From: Aldrovandia affinis
Taxonomy: Eukaryota > Chordata > Actinopteri > Notacanthiformes > Halosauridae
Assembly (NCBI GenBank): GCA_029706075.1
Contig: JAINUG010000072.1
Coordinates: forward strand, 3,041,367-3,105,366
Reading direction: 5' to 3'
Length of the DNA stretch: 64,000 bases
The notes under the pieces were generated by a model, which worked only from the letters and a program-made list of their open reading frames with translations, did not search any database and had not been told where the DNA came from. Below are positions 11,478 to 21,425 of this stretch, in pieces; positions within the stretch are counted from its first letter, which is position 1, and each line of letters starts with the position of its first letter. The position numbers and the translations under genes were made by a program.

Positions 11478-11918
11478 ACAGAGTGGGGCCCAAAAGTCTG
11501 AGTGTACTACCAATATCAGATTTTGTGTCCCATTTTCACAAACAATTCCTAGGGATGCAATTCCTACACAGTTCACCACATATGGATGTATACCCTCAAT
11601 ACTCTCAAATTAAAGATGACAGTCTGCACTTTAACCTCATCATCATTGTTTAATTTCCAATCCAATGTGCTGGAGTACAGAGCCACTAAAACAAAAAGCG
11701 TCACTGTCCAAATACTTATGGACTGCACTGTACCAAATATTTAGAAATTTTGACTTTCTGTACATTTTAGGAAACTTGTGTTTTGACTTGTGTTAGTAAA
11801 AATGATGTAATCTTGCTTTAGATATATCAACTAAGTAAAAATGTTGTGTTCGTTTTTGGTGAATTATGAAAACAAACAGATATTGCTAGTGGACTCAAAC
11901 TTTTGGACCCCACTGTTG
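11478..11918. mobile_element. short inverted-repeat (Tc1-type) non-autonomous element
   Basis: The left end AGTGGGGCCCAAAAGTCTGA and the right end, which inverted reads AGTGGGGTCCAAAAGTTTGA, are inverted repeats with 18 of 20 positions matching. They bracket about 440 bp without coding capacity. An internal motif (CCAAATACTTATGGACTGCA, near 11708) resembles the terminus of another Tc1-like family. This suggests either a direct repeat or a second nested fragment. The TA flanks are not clean. Confidence 0.6.
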
Positions 11919-11966
11919 TAATAATAATATATATTAAAAAATGATGCATATATTTCTGTTGTAAAC

Positions 11967-12299
11967 ATGCCACTCTCGGCTGCTGAAAAGCATCGGAGAT
12001 ATTGCGCTCGGCGAGATGCTAACCCTGTCAGAAGACAAGAGAATTTGGTTGAAGACAGGCAGAGATTGCAGCAGAAAAGGGAGTTAGGAAAAGTCAGGAT
12101 GGTAGCAGACCTAACGCCAAGAGAAAAAAGGAGACAGCACAGGTATTGGAGAAATGCACAGAGTAAGAGCAGAGCCAGAAGAGCACAACAAACACCTACT
12201 CATCCCACCACAGAGTCCCGAGGCAGACCTACAACCAGCACAGAATCCCCAGGCAGGCCTACGACTACAGGAAGTGAGGTTAGCCTTACTGGATGCTGA
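11967..12299 (+). CDS. Arg/Lys-rich open frame of unknown family
   Basis: A 110-codon frame starts MPLSAAEKHRRYCARRDANP and continues with many R, K and Q residues and a helical, coiled-coil-like pattern to about residue 70. A Pro/Thr/Ser-rich repeat follows (TTESRGRPTTSTESPGRPTT). It ends at 12299, but an overlapping +1-type frame (12154-12426) carries LRLQEVRLALLDAETSVK and further charged helical sequence, so a frameshift probably split one longer gene. The MPLSAAEK start is a sequence type I associate with unannotated repeated fish proteins, from memory only. It may be transposon-borne. Function unknown. Confidence 0.4.
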   Translation: MPLSAAEKHRRYCARRDANPVRRQENLVEDRQRLQQKRELGKVRMVADLTPREKRRQHRYWRNAQSKSRARRAQQTPTHPTTESRGRPTTSTESPGRPTTTGSEVSLTGC

Positions 12300-12426
12300 G
12301 ACATCAGTGAAGCTTTTATATGTTGAAGAAGATACAATCAACAAAGCAATCCAAAACATGCCAAAAGGACTTCCTGTGGTGCCTTTGAAAATGCTAAATC
12401 TCACCTGGCCAACTAATTTATTGTGA
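12154..12426 (+). pseudogene. probable frameshifted continuation of the Arg-rich frame
   Basis: This 90-codon frame overlaps the previous one. It reads LRLQEVRLALLDAETSVK, then VEEDTINKAIQNMPKG and LKMLNLTWPTN before the stop. The regular leucine spacing suggests a helix. I infer it belongs to the same ancestral gene because the Pro-rich segment is followed by plausible coding only in this frame. No domain is recognised. Confidence 0.35.
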
Positions 12427-12629
12427 TGTGAGCTGTCTCTGGTCCACCAAGCAAACCATTGAATGCCAGTGCCAACACACACAAAGATTTGACTTTTAAG
12501 GACAGCCTCCCAGAGCCATGACCAAATTTATCTGAATGAATTCAGAGCAAACATCTACAGTGCATCCTTTGATGTTATCTTGCTCCTCTAAGTTCCCTCA
12601 TTAAGTCATGTGAGGCTTCACAGTATAGT

Positions 12630-12725
12630 CACAATTATTTTATCCAAAGCGACTTACAGTTGTGTATGCATACATTTTTCAGTATATGTGGTCCCAATGG
12701 GAATTGAACAAACCAGTTTAAGTCT
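12630..12725 (-). repeat. SINE fragment with L2-like tail
   Basis: TTATCCAAAGCGACTTACAG and, 45 bp later, CCCAATGGGAATTGAAC match the tail and B-box ends of the tRNA-derived SINEs seen at 30.1 and 48.4 kb (minus-strand orientation), but the middle is shorter. It is a partial copy. Confidence 0.45.
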
Positions 12726-12821
12726 TCATATGTTTGCATTGGAGTTCACTATTCCAAGGCTTCTGATAACACCTGTGGTGTACCATAAGGGTCCATTTTA
12801 GGCCTGGTCCTCTTTAACCTA

Positions 12822-14257
12822 CAGTGGGGAAAATAAGTATTTCACCCCCTGCTGATTTTGTGAGTTTGCCCCCTTACAAAGAAAGGGACGGTCTATAATT
12901 TTCATGGTAGGTTCATCTTAAGAGTGAGAGACAGAATATTTAAAAAAATCCCAGAAAATTACATTATATGAATTTTAAACATTTATTTGTGTTTTATTGA
13001 GGAAAATAAGTATTTCACCCCCTAGCAAAACATGACTCAGTACTTGGTGGAGAAACCCTTGTTGGCAAGCACAGCGGTCAGACGTTTCTTGTAGTTGGTC
13101 ACCAAGTTTGCGCAGATCCCAGGAGGGATTTTGGCCCACTCCCCTTTGCAGATCCTCTCCAAATCCTTAGAAATCCATTTTCAGTGTCCTGGCTGAGGGA
13201 AGGAGGTTTTCACCCAAGATTTCCCGGTACATGGCCCCATTCATCCTCCCCTCGATCAGGTGAAGTCGTCCTGTGCCCTTAGCAGAGAAACAGCCCCAAA
13301 GCATAATGTTTCCACCGCCATGCTTGACGGTGGGGATGGTGTTCTTGGGGTCCAAGGCAGCTTTTTTCTTCCTCCAAACACGGCGAGTCGAGTTGATGCC
13401 AAAGAGCTCGATTTTAGTCTCATCTGACCACAGCACTTTCTCCCAAGCCTCCTCTGAATCATCCAGGTGCTCATTGGCAAACTTCAGACGGGCCTGTACA
13501 TGTGTCTTCTTGAGCAGGGGGACCTTGCGGGCACTACAGGATTTCAATCCATTACGGCGTAGTGTGTTGCCAATGGTCATCTTGGTGACTGTGGTCCCAG
13601 CTGCCTTGAGATCATCAACAAGCTCCAGCCGTGTAGTTCTGGGTTGTTCCCTCACCTTTCTCATGATCAGGTTCACTCCATGAGGTGAGATATTGCGTGG
13701 AGCCCCAGACCGAGTGAGATTGATGGTCAATTGATGTTTCTTCCATTTTCTAATTATCGCACCAACAGTTGACTCCTTCTCACCAAGCTGCTTGCCAATG
13801 GTCTTGTAGCCCATTCCAGTCTTGTGCAGGTCTACAATTTTGTCCCTGATGTCCTTAGACAATTATTTGGTCTTGCCCATTGTGGAGAGGTTGGAATCTG
13901 ATTCATTGATTGATTCTGTGAACAGTTGTCTTTTATACAGGTAACGAGTACTTAATTAGGAGTACTAATTAAGTAAGAGGACTAATCTGTGTGCCTCCTG
14001 GTCACATAACCGGTCTGTGGGAGCCAGAATTCTTGCTGTTTTGCTAGGGGGTGAAATACTTATTTTCCTCAATAAAACACAAATAAATGTTTAAAATTCA
14101 TATAATGTGATTTTCTGGGATTTTTAAAAAATATTCTGTCTCTCACTGTTAAGATGAACCTACCATGAAATTTATAGAATGACCGTTCCGTTCCTTTCTT
14201 TGTAAGGGGGCAAACTCACAAAATCAGCAGGGGGTGAAATACTTATTTTCCCCACTG
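12822..14257 (-). mobile_element. Tc1-like transposon with long inverted repeats (IR/DR), TA target duplications
   Basis: This is a 1436-bp element flanked by TA at 12820-12821 and 14258-14259. The termini CAGTGGGGAAAATAAGTATT are inverted copies. The inverted repeats extend about 210 bp (12822-13032 and 14037-14257), and each contains a second copy of AAAATAAGTATTTCACCCCC at its inner end, the IR/DR arrangement known from Sleeping Beauty-type Tc1 elements. It inserted inside the L2 reverse transcriptase between the codons for LY and MLPLG. The left and right repeats are still very similar, so the insertion is younger than its host LINE. The transposase inside is defective. Confidence 0.95.
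13037..13880 (-). pseudogene. Tc1-like transposase, nonsense codon near the start and catalytic-core deletion
   Basis: The ancestral start is the ATG at 13880 (MGKTK), but codon 6 is TAA. The intact frame then starts at 13862 with [17 protein letters not shown] paired-type helix-turn-helix DNA-binding region ([31 protein letters not shown]) is followed by the first catalytic aspartate in [11 protein letters not shown]. After [11 protein letters not shown] the frame hits a stop. In the next frame [15 protein letters not shown] and the true C-terminus ([10 protein letters not shown], ending at 13037) are intact. The missing middle is the part that carries the second Asp (HDND-type motif) and the Glu (NPIE-type motif) of the DD34E triad. 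The element cannot encode active transposase. Confidence 0.93.
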
Positions 14258-14832
14258 TATATATGCTCCCCCTTGGTCATGTGATCAGGAGACACGGAGT
14301 ACAGTTCCATAGTTATGCTGATGACACTTAATTATACATTTCCATGTCCCCTGATGACACTTCCCCTTTGACATCATTAGAAAACTGTATCTCTGATGTA
14401 AATACATGGATGTCTAATAATTTCCTCCAGGTTATTCAAAACAAAACTGAAATACTAATCTTTGGTTCAAAAACACAGAGTGAGTCACTCTCCTCACATC
14501 TAGGGGCCTGATAAATTGGCCTTAAACAGCAGTCAAGAAACCTTGGAGTGATTGTTGATACCGACCTGACTTTTAACTCGTAACTAATGTTACGAAATCA
14601 ACTTTTTATCATCTGAAGAACATTGCTAAAATCCACACGTTTCTAACCCAGGGAAATGCTTATCAGCTTACACATGCCTTCATCACAAGCAAATTGGATT
14701 ATTGCAATAATTAAACTGCCTGCAATTAGTTCAGAACTCTGCTGCATGGCTACTGACCAACACTAAAAAGAGAGCACACATTACCCCTGTTTTAAAAGCA
14801 CTTCATTGGTTACCTGTTTCCTTTAGATTGAT

Positions 14833-15135
14833 TTGAAAAATATTGTACTAATTTACAAGTCCCTTCATGGTCTTGCACCAGAATATCTGAAAGATCTGCT
14901 TCTTAGCTATATGCCTTGCAGAGCCCTCAGATCCTCCAACCACAATATTTTACAGATTCCTAAAATTAGAACTAAAACATTTGAAGAGGCATCATTTAGC
15001 CACTATGGGCCAAAGCTCTGGAACAGCCTCTCTCGTGATCTTAGAAAAGCTAAAATCATTGACAGTTTAAAAGGAAACTTAAGACACACCTCTTTAGCAT
15101 TGCATGTACTTAATTTACTGACTGTTTTTAATTAA
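14833..15135 (+). pseudogene. L2 LINE C-terminal coding fragment
   Basis: This is a 100-codon frame. NIVLIYKSLHGLAPEYLKDL, FSHYGPKLWNSLSRDLRK and SLKGNLRHTSL are the C-terminal hallmarks of L2-type LINE proteins. Upstream, between 14270 and 14830, YADDTQLYI, NNFLQVIQNKTEIL and NLGVIVDTDLTF can be read with frameshifts. The LINE 3' UTR and tail follow within 130 bp. Confidence 0.88.
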
Positions 15136-15454
15136 TTATACATTTATTTTAAACATTTTATATTTTCCATCCTTTTTCCTTTTGAATTTTTCAGTATTTT
15201 CTGCACTTTGAGTTGCATTTGTTGTATGAAATGTGCTATACAAGTAAAAATGTAATTGATTGATCAGGATAGAAATGCTTCACCATTGGATGAAGGTGAT
15301 CACTCAAAATAGCTTTGCATTGGCATTTACCTTGCCCTTTAAGGGAGTGATTGCAACCAAAACCATGCACAGGAAAATGCACCCCACACCACACCAAACC
15401 TACCAGAACTCTTCATTTACTCAAGTGTTCCCTTTATATTGGCAGTTATCTGTA

Positions 15455-16140
15455 TGTATTTGTATTGCAATGGTAATGTTCACCCTGTGTGCTTATTACG
15501 CCCATTCCTTTACAAATTCTTCACTGTCCCTAAAATATCTGTCTGTGTGTGAAATATTCCCAGAAACTCAGAAAACACAAGTGTTGATAATGAGTATGTG
15601 GTTCCCTTGCGATATTGCAGATGTATACCTCACAGCCATTGGGAAATTGGTGCAGAGGTGTTCCTCTGTTTTTTTCCTGATTGAGCAACAGACTGCATAC
15701 TCAACAAGCAACGTTTGTGTAAAAGACCATCTTTATTTCTAGTATTTACTATGCGGATTTGGAGCTCCAATTTTCCTATGAGAATCATTTTGTTCTCCAT
15801 CCTGGAGAAGAATGAACGAGAGACAGTGAGAGGGAGAGATAAAGAGACTCATCAAGGCATGAAGCACTTTTCATTACATGTTATTTTATTTGCCTACTGC
15901 CTACCTCTTGGGTCCTTGTGCTTTTCTCTCCGTTCTGGTTCCCTGGGCCTTCCCTGTTGGTTGCTGTCCTGTTAAAGTCTAGTGGTTCATGGGGGAGGTG
16001 GTCTGAGAGTGATGGTCTTGGGGGTGGAGTGAGAGTCAAATATGAGTCTCTGGGGGAGTAGTTATTTATTCAATCATTTTGTGATACATTCATATTTTTC
16101 CAATATCAACTTTGCCTAGAAACAACAACATATTTCAACA
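15455..16140. other. unassigned sequence
   Basis: No recognised gene. The open frame continuing to 15742 begins inside the Tc1 remnant and is an artefact. A GA-rich stretch lies at 15815-15850 and a G-rich one at 15988-16060. Confidence 0.5.
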
Positions 16141-16146
16141 TGAACT

Positions 16147-16604
16147 GAACATAAGAACATAAGAATACATAATGATGAGAACGGGCCGTTCGGCCCATCT
16201 AGGCTCATCATGTCCTAATCTAAAGAGTATCCAGTACTACATCTAGCCTGGACTTGAATAGCCCAAGCGTTTCTGCCTCTACTACCCGACCTGGCAAGCT
16301 GTTCCAGGCATTGACAACTCTCTGTGTAAAGAAAAACGTCCTAATATCTGTGCGGAATTTGCCTTTTAACTAATTTCCACCTGTGGCCTCTTGTTCTGCT
16401 GACCCCACTTATCTTAAAAAATCTTTGGTATTTTACTTTGTTAATCCCTTTTAGGAATTTAAAAACCTCAATCAAATCCCCCCTGTCTCCGTTTGCTAAG
16501 TTTAAATAGATTGAGTGCCTTAAGTCTATCATCATAACTTTTACCTTTCATACCAGGTATCAGTTTAGTTGCCCTTCTTTGGACTTTTTCAAGAGCTTCT
16601 ATAA
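16147..16604 (-). mobile_element. CR1/L3-type LINE 3' fragment
   Basis: The minus-strand 3' end with (TTCTTATG)-type tail units at 16147-16170 is followed by CR1 C-terminal coding, including GDLIEVFKFLKGINKVK and VSRTRGHRWKLVK. It is close to the copy at 6.2-7.4 kb. The 5' truncation is near 16604 (after the LEKVQ-type block), where hAT-related sequence begins. Confidence 0.88.
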
Positions 16605-17420
16605 CTGTTCTGTCTCTGACTGTGCTGCTCCTCCCGCTTTTACTTTGTAATGCATGATCACCAAGGTAACGTATCTAGCCGTTACTGTGTGATTAATAGC
16701 TAGCCGATATATTGTGATGATCATTTCTGGTGCATAGCTAGCCCGGTCATTCATTTAATAATGTCTGGAAAACATTGAATCAAAGAAGAGCAGCTGTGTG
16801 TACAATCTGTGGCAAAATCTTGGATGGAGAGAGTAGCACATCAGATTTTATTGGACACCTAAGAACCCACCGAGAGGTTAACACCCCTGATAAGACTGAT
16901 AGCTAACAATGAGCATTGTTGGGCTAGCTGGCTAACTAGTTGGTTTGGTAATAGCTAGCTATGATCAATAGTTAGCTAGCTTTCTGATCGAAGAATAAAA
17001 GGGGAGGGGTACTGATCTATCTATAATAAGGTCTATAGCTAGCTATATACACATATAAAGATATAAGCTAAAAGAACATAATAGCTAGCTAACGTTGGTT
17101 GAGCGAGTAGGTTGGTCAAGCAACTAGCTAGCTATAGCTGTTGAACTACAGTAAGTTAGCCAAGTGATAACATTTGTGGCTTGCATTCTGTTAAAAAAAT
17201 TATTTGCATTATTATTATTATATAATGCATTATTTTATTTAACTGTTATAGCTAGCTCATCTCTCAATTGTAAATTATACATTTGTAGCTAGCTAGCTAC
17301 CCTGATTTCTAAAGAAATCTTTAACCAGTTATGAATAGCTAGTGAAGTTACTTAATGTTCAATGGATATAATGGCCCCCTTCATGAACATAAAAATCTAT
17401 CATGTTAACGTTACCTAGAC
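16605..17420 (+). mobile_element. hAT-type transposon remnant with BED zinc-finger exon
   Basis: Plus-strand sequence at about 16770-16880 encodes VCTICGKILDGESSTSDF, then IGHLRTHRE. The cysteine pair and the histidine pair fit a BED zinc finger, the usual N-terminal DNA-binding domain of hAT transposases. The block stops at RTHRE just before GGTTAAC, in the same place where the better-preserved exon at 36.2 kb meets a splice donor. The following 500 bp is full of GCTAGCTAG-type sequence, also found in the putative intron of that copy. No catalytic domain or 3' end remains. Confidence 0.6.
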
Positions 17421-18230
17421 TACAGTAACACAGAAGCTTACTTTTGGGCTTTGAATGTACAAAAGAGCAACAAAAGAAGAAAATGTACTTTATTACATTA
17501 TTGTTCTATATTTCAAGCAATCATTTTAAGCTGCCATATATCTCTTATTTGAACAGATTTGCAGTTAAAAGTGTACAATTATATTATATATCTAAACATT
17601 TAATTTATATTATTTATTTTCATTATTTATTTTACTTTGAATTTAAGAAGCTATGGTTGGTTCTCTCACCATGCCCATTACTCATGTACCTCTAATACAT
17701 TAAATTAAGAATATTAAAGTTATATTTTTCATAATATTTTCCATTAAATGCCCTGTTTCTTTTAATCTAACATGACCAATGTTGACTAAAATCATAGAAT
17801 TACATGTTACTAAATTAACACATTTCACCTGTATACCTCACTAATTTAACAATTGTGACTTAAAAGGACAAAAAAAGACTTGAGACTTGATCTGAACTTG
17901 CTCAAAATGGCTTGCATACAACTCTGGTAAGGCTTGGGCCCACCATGAGGGAAGATGATCCAAATCTGTCACAGGATTATATTGAAAAATGTGATGACAC
18001 AACCCCCAAATTCAGTTAAAGTTCCATAGGATTTCACCTGTAACACCTCAAAGGAAGTGTCTTTCCACTGAAGATCACAAAGGATGCTTACAGAACTGAA
18101 CACACAACATTTAGGTGCAGTATAAATCAATGATGGGAGGAATCAGGCATTACAGGAAAAAAACAACAATAAGAAGTAGAAACAAACTAACTGAACTGTG
18201 AGCTTAAATCTCCTAGACACATGGAACCTG
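17421..18230. other. AT-rich sequence, nothing recognised
   Basis: No coding signal or repeat ends. The open frame at 17444-17695 is compositional. Confidence 0.5.
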
Positions 18231-18589
18231 GATAATAGATAGATAGATACTTTATTGATTCCCAAGGGGAAATGGAGGCATCAGGCAGCATTTCACGGTA
18301 CACAAGAAAAGAATTACAGAGACAAACAATTGAATCGGTAATGATAATAAGTTTTTTTTTTGCACAAAGGAAAAAAAAGGCAATCATGTCAAGCCAACAA
18401 ACCAAGAGAAAAACGAATATGAACAAAACAATACTGAAGTTTGTGGTCTGTACGTAGCAGCTTCGCTCCTACATCAGAATTGTGTGCTTAGTGTCATATC
18501 TAATCAAGTCTAGAACGACTTGCAGTCCTTGCATAATGTCCATACAGTTGCATAGTGATGTACTTAAAGTAGGCAATGGTTAGGGGTAG

Positions 18590-18778
18590 CCTGCTAAGCA
18601 CCCTTTCCTAGATGTAAGACAATAGCAGCAGCCTTGATGTTCAAATAATAGGGTGGGTGGGGGGTTAGGCAAAGTGCCAGAGAGGGAGAGAGACAGAAGG
18701 GAGGGGGGGAGCGGAGAGGGGGAGCCAAGGGGAGGGTTGGGCAGAGAGAGAGAGAAGGGTGAGGGTGGGGGTTGAGGA
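18590..18778. repeat. purine-rich low-complexity tract in the LINE 3' region
   Basis: GA- and G-rich sequence (GGTGGGTGGGGGG and GAGAGAGAGA runs) lies between the LINE stop region and its tail. Several runs of three or more G are closely spaced, so G-quadruplex formation is possible. Confidence 0.7.
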
Positions 18779-19033
18779 TCAGCCCAGTCCACTAGGATCC
18801 AGGTCGCGACAGTAAGTGGAGGAGTTGTAGAGTCGCACCGCTGTCGGACGGAAGGACTTCTTGTCCCTCTCTGTGCTGATCTTCTGTTGCTTTAGCTTGT
18901 TGCTAATGAGGCTCCTCTGATCTTCCAGAGTGTTGTGCAGGGCATGAGAGGAATTGTCCAGAATTCGCTGCAGTTTTGTCAACATTCTCTTCTCAGCCAC
19001 AGCAGATAGGGGGTAAAGCACCACTCCCATCAC
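18779..19033 (-). pseudogene. LINE C-terminal coding fragment
   Basis: An 84-codon frame: VAEKRMLTKLQRILDNSSHA, STERDKKSFRPTAVRLYNSS. This is the conserved end of Rex1/Babar-type proteins. The stop at 18779 is probably close to natural. Confidence 0.8.
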
Positions 19034-19087
19034 AGAGCCAGCCTTCTTAACCAGTTTGTTCAGTCTGTTGGCATAACCCCCTTCACA

Positions 19088-19933
19088 CTACTCCCCCAGC
19101 ACACTACAGCATAGAAGATGACACTGGCCACCGCAGACTGCAATACCATGCTGCAGATGTTCTACCAGACATTGTAAAAAAAAAGTAAAATGTACATTGA
19201 AGGACCTCAGTCTCCGCAGGAAGTAGAGTCTGACCCTTCTTGTAGAGGGTCTCCGTATTAGCAGTCCAATCCAGTTTATTTTCCAGGTGTACACCAATGT
19301 ACTTGTAGATCCAATCACCTCTACATCCTCTCCCCTGATGGAGATGGGTGACAGCGGGGGCTTTCTCCTCTGGAAATCCACAACCATCTCCCTTGTCTTG
19401 TTCACATTGAGCTGTAGGTGATTCTGCCCACACCACTCCACAAAGTCATCTACCACACCCCTGAATTCCGCCTCCTGCCCCTCTCTGATGCACCCCACCA
19501 CAGCATGTCATCAGAGAACTTCTGGAGGTGGCACGACTCCGAGTTGTATTTGAAGTCCGACGTGTACAGGGTGAAGAGGAAGGGGGACAGGACCACCCCT
19601 TGCGGCACGCCCATGTTGCTCACCGTCGTCTCAGACAGGCAGCTCTGTAGTGTCAACGCATTGTGGCCTTTCCTTGAGGTAGTCGACAATCTATGACACC
19701 AACGGGGCATCCACCTTCATCCCCCTTAGCTTTTTTCCCAACAGCGAGGGCTGTATAGTGTTAAAAGCGCTGGAGAAATCAAAGAACATGATTCTCACAG
19801 AGCTGCCCGGCCTGTCCAGATGTGAGTAGGTCCTGTGGAGGAGGTAGATGATGGCGTCGTCCACACCAATTTGATGTTGGTAGGTGAACTGCAGGGGGTC
19901 TAAACGGGCTGAGTAGTGATCTGAGATGGGCAA
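19088..19933 (-). pseudogene. LINE reverse-transcriptase core in three shifted frames
   Basis: Frames 19691-19933, 19450-19710 and 19088-19501 together cover the palm. Motif A region: FFDFSSAFNTIQPSLLG. Motif B: GVPQGVVLSPFLFTLYTSDF. Motif C: FSDD in HLQKFSDD. Then NHLQLNVNKTREMVVDF. Frameshifts separate A from B, and C from the thumb. The motif C aspartates survive in sequence but the protein is split, so no activity is expected. Confidence 0.85.
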
Positions 19934-20322
19934 GGACCAACCTCTCTAGGTCTTCATGGCATGGGATGTCAGCGCCACAGGTCGATAGTCTTTTAGGGCA
20001 CTGGGTCTTCCATTTTTCGGCACCATTACCAGGCAGGATGTTTTCCATAACTTTTTGTAGACTCAGACTTAGGTTGTAGCTGTGTTGCAGTATGTATTCC
20101 CCATAGTTGGTTGACGCAGGTCTTCAGCACCCAGTGCCCTTCTCACTTAGTCGGTAGTGATGGTGGTGGGAGGGGGGAAGGGGACTGACTGCCAGTTGGA
20201 TTCCTCCTGGGTAAGGGGGGGATGTCAGTTCAAAGCTGGATGGGTGTGAGCTCAGGAGGCGTGGGCTGGGGGCGTGCCAGAGCCCTATCAAACCTTTTGA
20301 AAAACTGGTTCAACTCATTATC

Positions 20323-21398
20323 TCAAGCTACGTCGCCACTCACACCTCTTTTGTTGTTAGATAACCCATAGCCTGTGACAGACTTCATACCCTTCCAAAC
20401 CTCTCGGGTGTTGTCAGCCACCAGCTGAGCCTCTGTCCTCCTCCTAAACTTCTCCCTGTCTCCCCTTATCTTACGTTTCAGATCACTCTGCGGACATTTA
20501 AGCTCCTCTTTATCTCCAGACCTAAAGGCCATTTTTTGGCATTTAGGAGGGCTTTTGTGTCCTTAGTGACCCAGGGCTTGTTATGTAGGTAGCACTTGAC
20601 CTGCCTGGTGGGAATTGTATTGGCCACACACCAGTTCATGTAATCCGTGACAAAGACGGTCAGTCCATCCATGTCATCGCCATACTTCTTACAGAACTCA
20701 TCCCAGACTAGAGTTCCCAAAACACACCATGAGGTCATCTGCCGCCTCCTTTGTCCACTTCGCAACAGCCTTGGATGCTGACCAGGGGAATATAGTTTGG
20801 GCAGATGTGGACAAGGTTATGGTCAGAGTTGTCTAATGGGGGAGGGCTGTGGCACTGTAGGCCTCCTTAATGTTTGTGTACAGTAAGTCCAGTGTTTTAT
20901 TGTTCCTAGTGGGACACTTGGCATACTGCGTAAATGTAGGTAGGGTGGGTGAGAGGTCTGCATGGTTAAAATCACTAGAGATTACCAGGAACGCATCTGG
21001 ATGTTTGTCTAGTTGTCTGGCAACAACCGAGCAGATGTTGTCACATGCGCTGGCCGCATCAGCGGAGGGGGGTATGTAGATAGCCACCAGGTATTACCAC
21101 CAGGTAAATAAGAAGGTCTTACGCTAACTGCTAGCAGTTCAATGTCTTTGCTACAAATTACCTCTTTTACATGGATGTTGTTTCCGTGACACCATTTATA
21201 ATTTACTAGCAAAGGAAGCCCACCTTCTCTCCTCTCACCGCAGCTGCCAATGTCTCTGTCGGCTCTCGCTGTAACAAAGCCATCCACCGCACAGTGTGAG
21301 TCCGGTATGCTCGCATTCATCCACGTCTCCATAAAACATAGAATACTGCACTCTCTATAAGCACGGCAATTTATAACAAGGTTGCAAAGTTCATCCAT
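20323..21398 (-). pseudogene. LINE endonuclease and linker remnants
   Basis: Broken frames at 21009-21398, 20833-21087, 20478-20765 and 20323-20532 retain endonuclease-like blocks (CFMETWMN; AIYIPPSADAASACDNI; FLVISSDFNHADL) and the linker before the reverse transcriptase (NKPWVTKDTKALLN, DREKFRRRTEAQLV). The overlaps show one ancestral frame broken by small indels. Confidence 0.8.
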
Positions 21399-21425
21399 CT
21401 TGTTAACAATACTTCTTACGTGAGT

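Larger units (their letters stand above)
10803..12740. mobile_element. unclassified 1.9-kb block inserted in or replacing part of the L2 LINE
   Basis: L2 coding stops at about 10803 (after KFQSG) and resumes near 12740 (before CGVP), with roughly 110 expected residues missing. The intervening DNA has no LINE similarity. It holds AT-rich sequence (10803-11460), a terminal-inverted-repeat element (11478-11918), an Arg-rich open frame (11967-12299) and a SINE-like fragment (12640-12720). It may be several insertions plus a deletion. Neither end shows a clear target duplication. Confidence 0.5.
10204..15262 (+). mobile_element. L2-clade LINE, 5' truncated, interrupted by later insertions
   Basis: Plus-strand remnants of an L2 reverse transcriptase occur in three blocks. 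First, at 10204-10803, come FFRDKVSKIRSDV and, past stops, NYRPISNLPL-like and KFQSG-like sequence. Second, at about 12740-14340, CGVP-stop-GSILGLVLFNLY is split after LY by a Tc1 insertion and resumes as MLPLGHVI and FHSYADDTQLY. Third, the C-terminus follows at 14833-15135. The 3' end is GTGCTATACAAGTAAAAATG with a short ATTGATTG tail. The codon for the Q of the VPQG motif is a stop. The element sits inside the Tc1 at 9851-15452. Confidence 0.85.
9851..15452 (-). mobile_element. Tc1-like element of the GGTAACTGCC family, split by a nested LINE
   Basis: The left end (TAGGTAATTGTCCAAATAAA, from 9851) and the right end (inverse of CAGATAACTGCCAATATAAA, to 15452) are inverted copies beside TA dinucleotides, as in Tc1/mariner elements. 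Transposase-derived sequence on the minus strand runs from about 9890 to 10203 and resumes at about 15262 with the next expected bases. In the related copy at 45.75 kb this sequence is continuous (CATCAGGATAGAAATG). The 5-kb block between is an inserted L2 LINE. After 15400 most of the N-terminal coding part has been deleted before the right terminus. Confidence 0.75.
18233..21425 (-). mobile_element. Rex1/Babar-like LINE, near complete but frameshifted
   Basis: The minus strand carries most of one LINE. Endonuclease remnants lie at 20833-21425 (CFMETWMNASIPDSH, NHADLSPTLPTF, NKTLDLLYTNI). A linker (NKPWVTKDTKALLN) follows, then reverse transcriptase (LDPLQFTYQHQIGVDDAIIY; FFDFSSAFNTIQPSLLG; GVPQGVVLSPFLFTLYTSDF; FSDD) and a C-terminal region ending at 18779. 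The 3' end is the typical AATCAATAAAGTATC followed by a short ATCT repeat (18235-18262). At least six reading-frame breaks are present. The 5' end falls near 21425, just upstream of NKMDELCNLV. Confidence 0.88.

Noticed and set aside
13273-13683. 136-codon plus-strand frame across the Tc1 transposase
   Set aside because: It is the complement of the transposase reading frame. The minus strand has clear Tc1 motifs and this strand has none.
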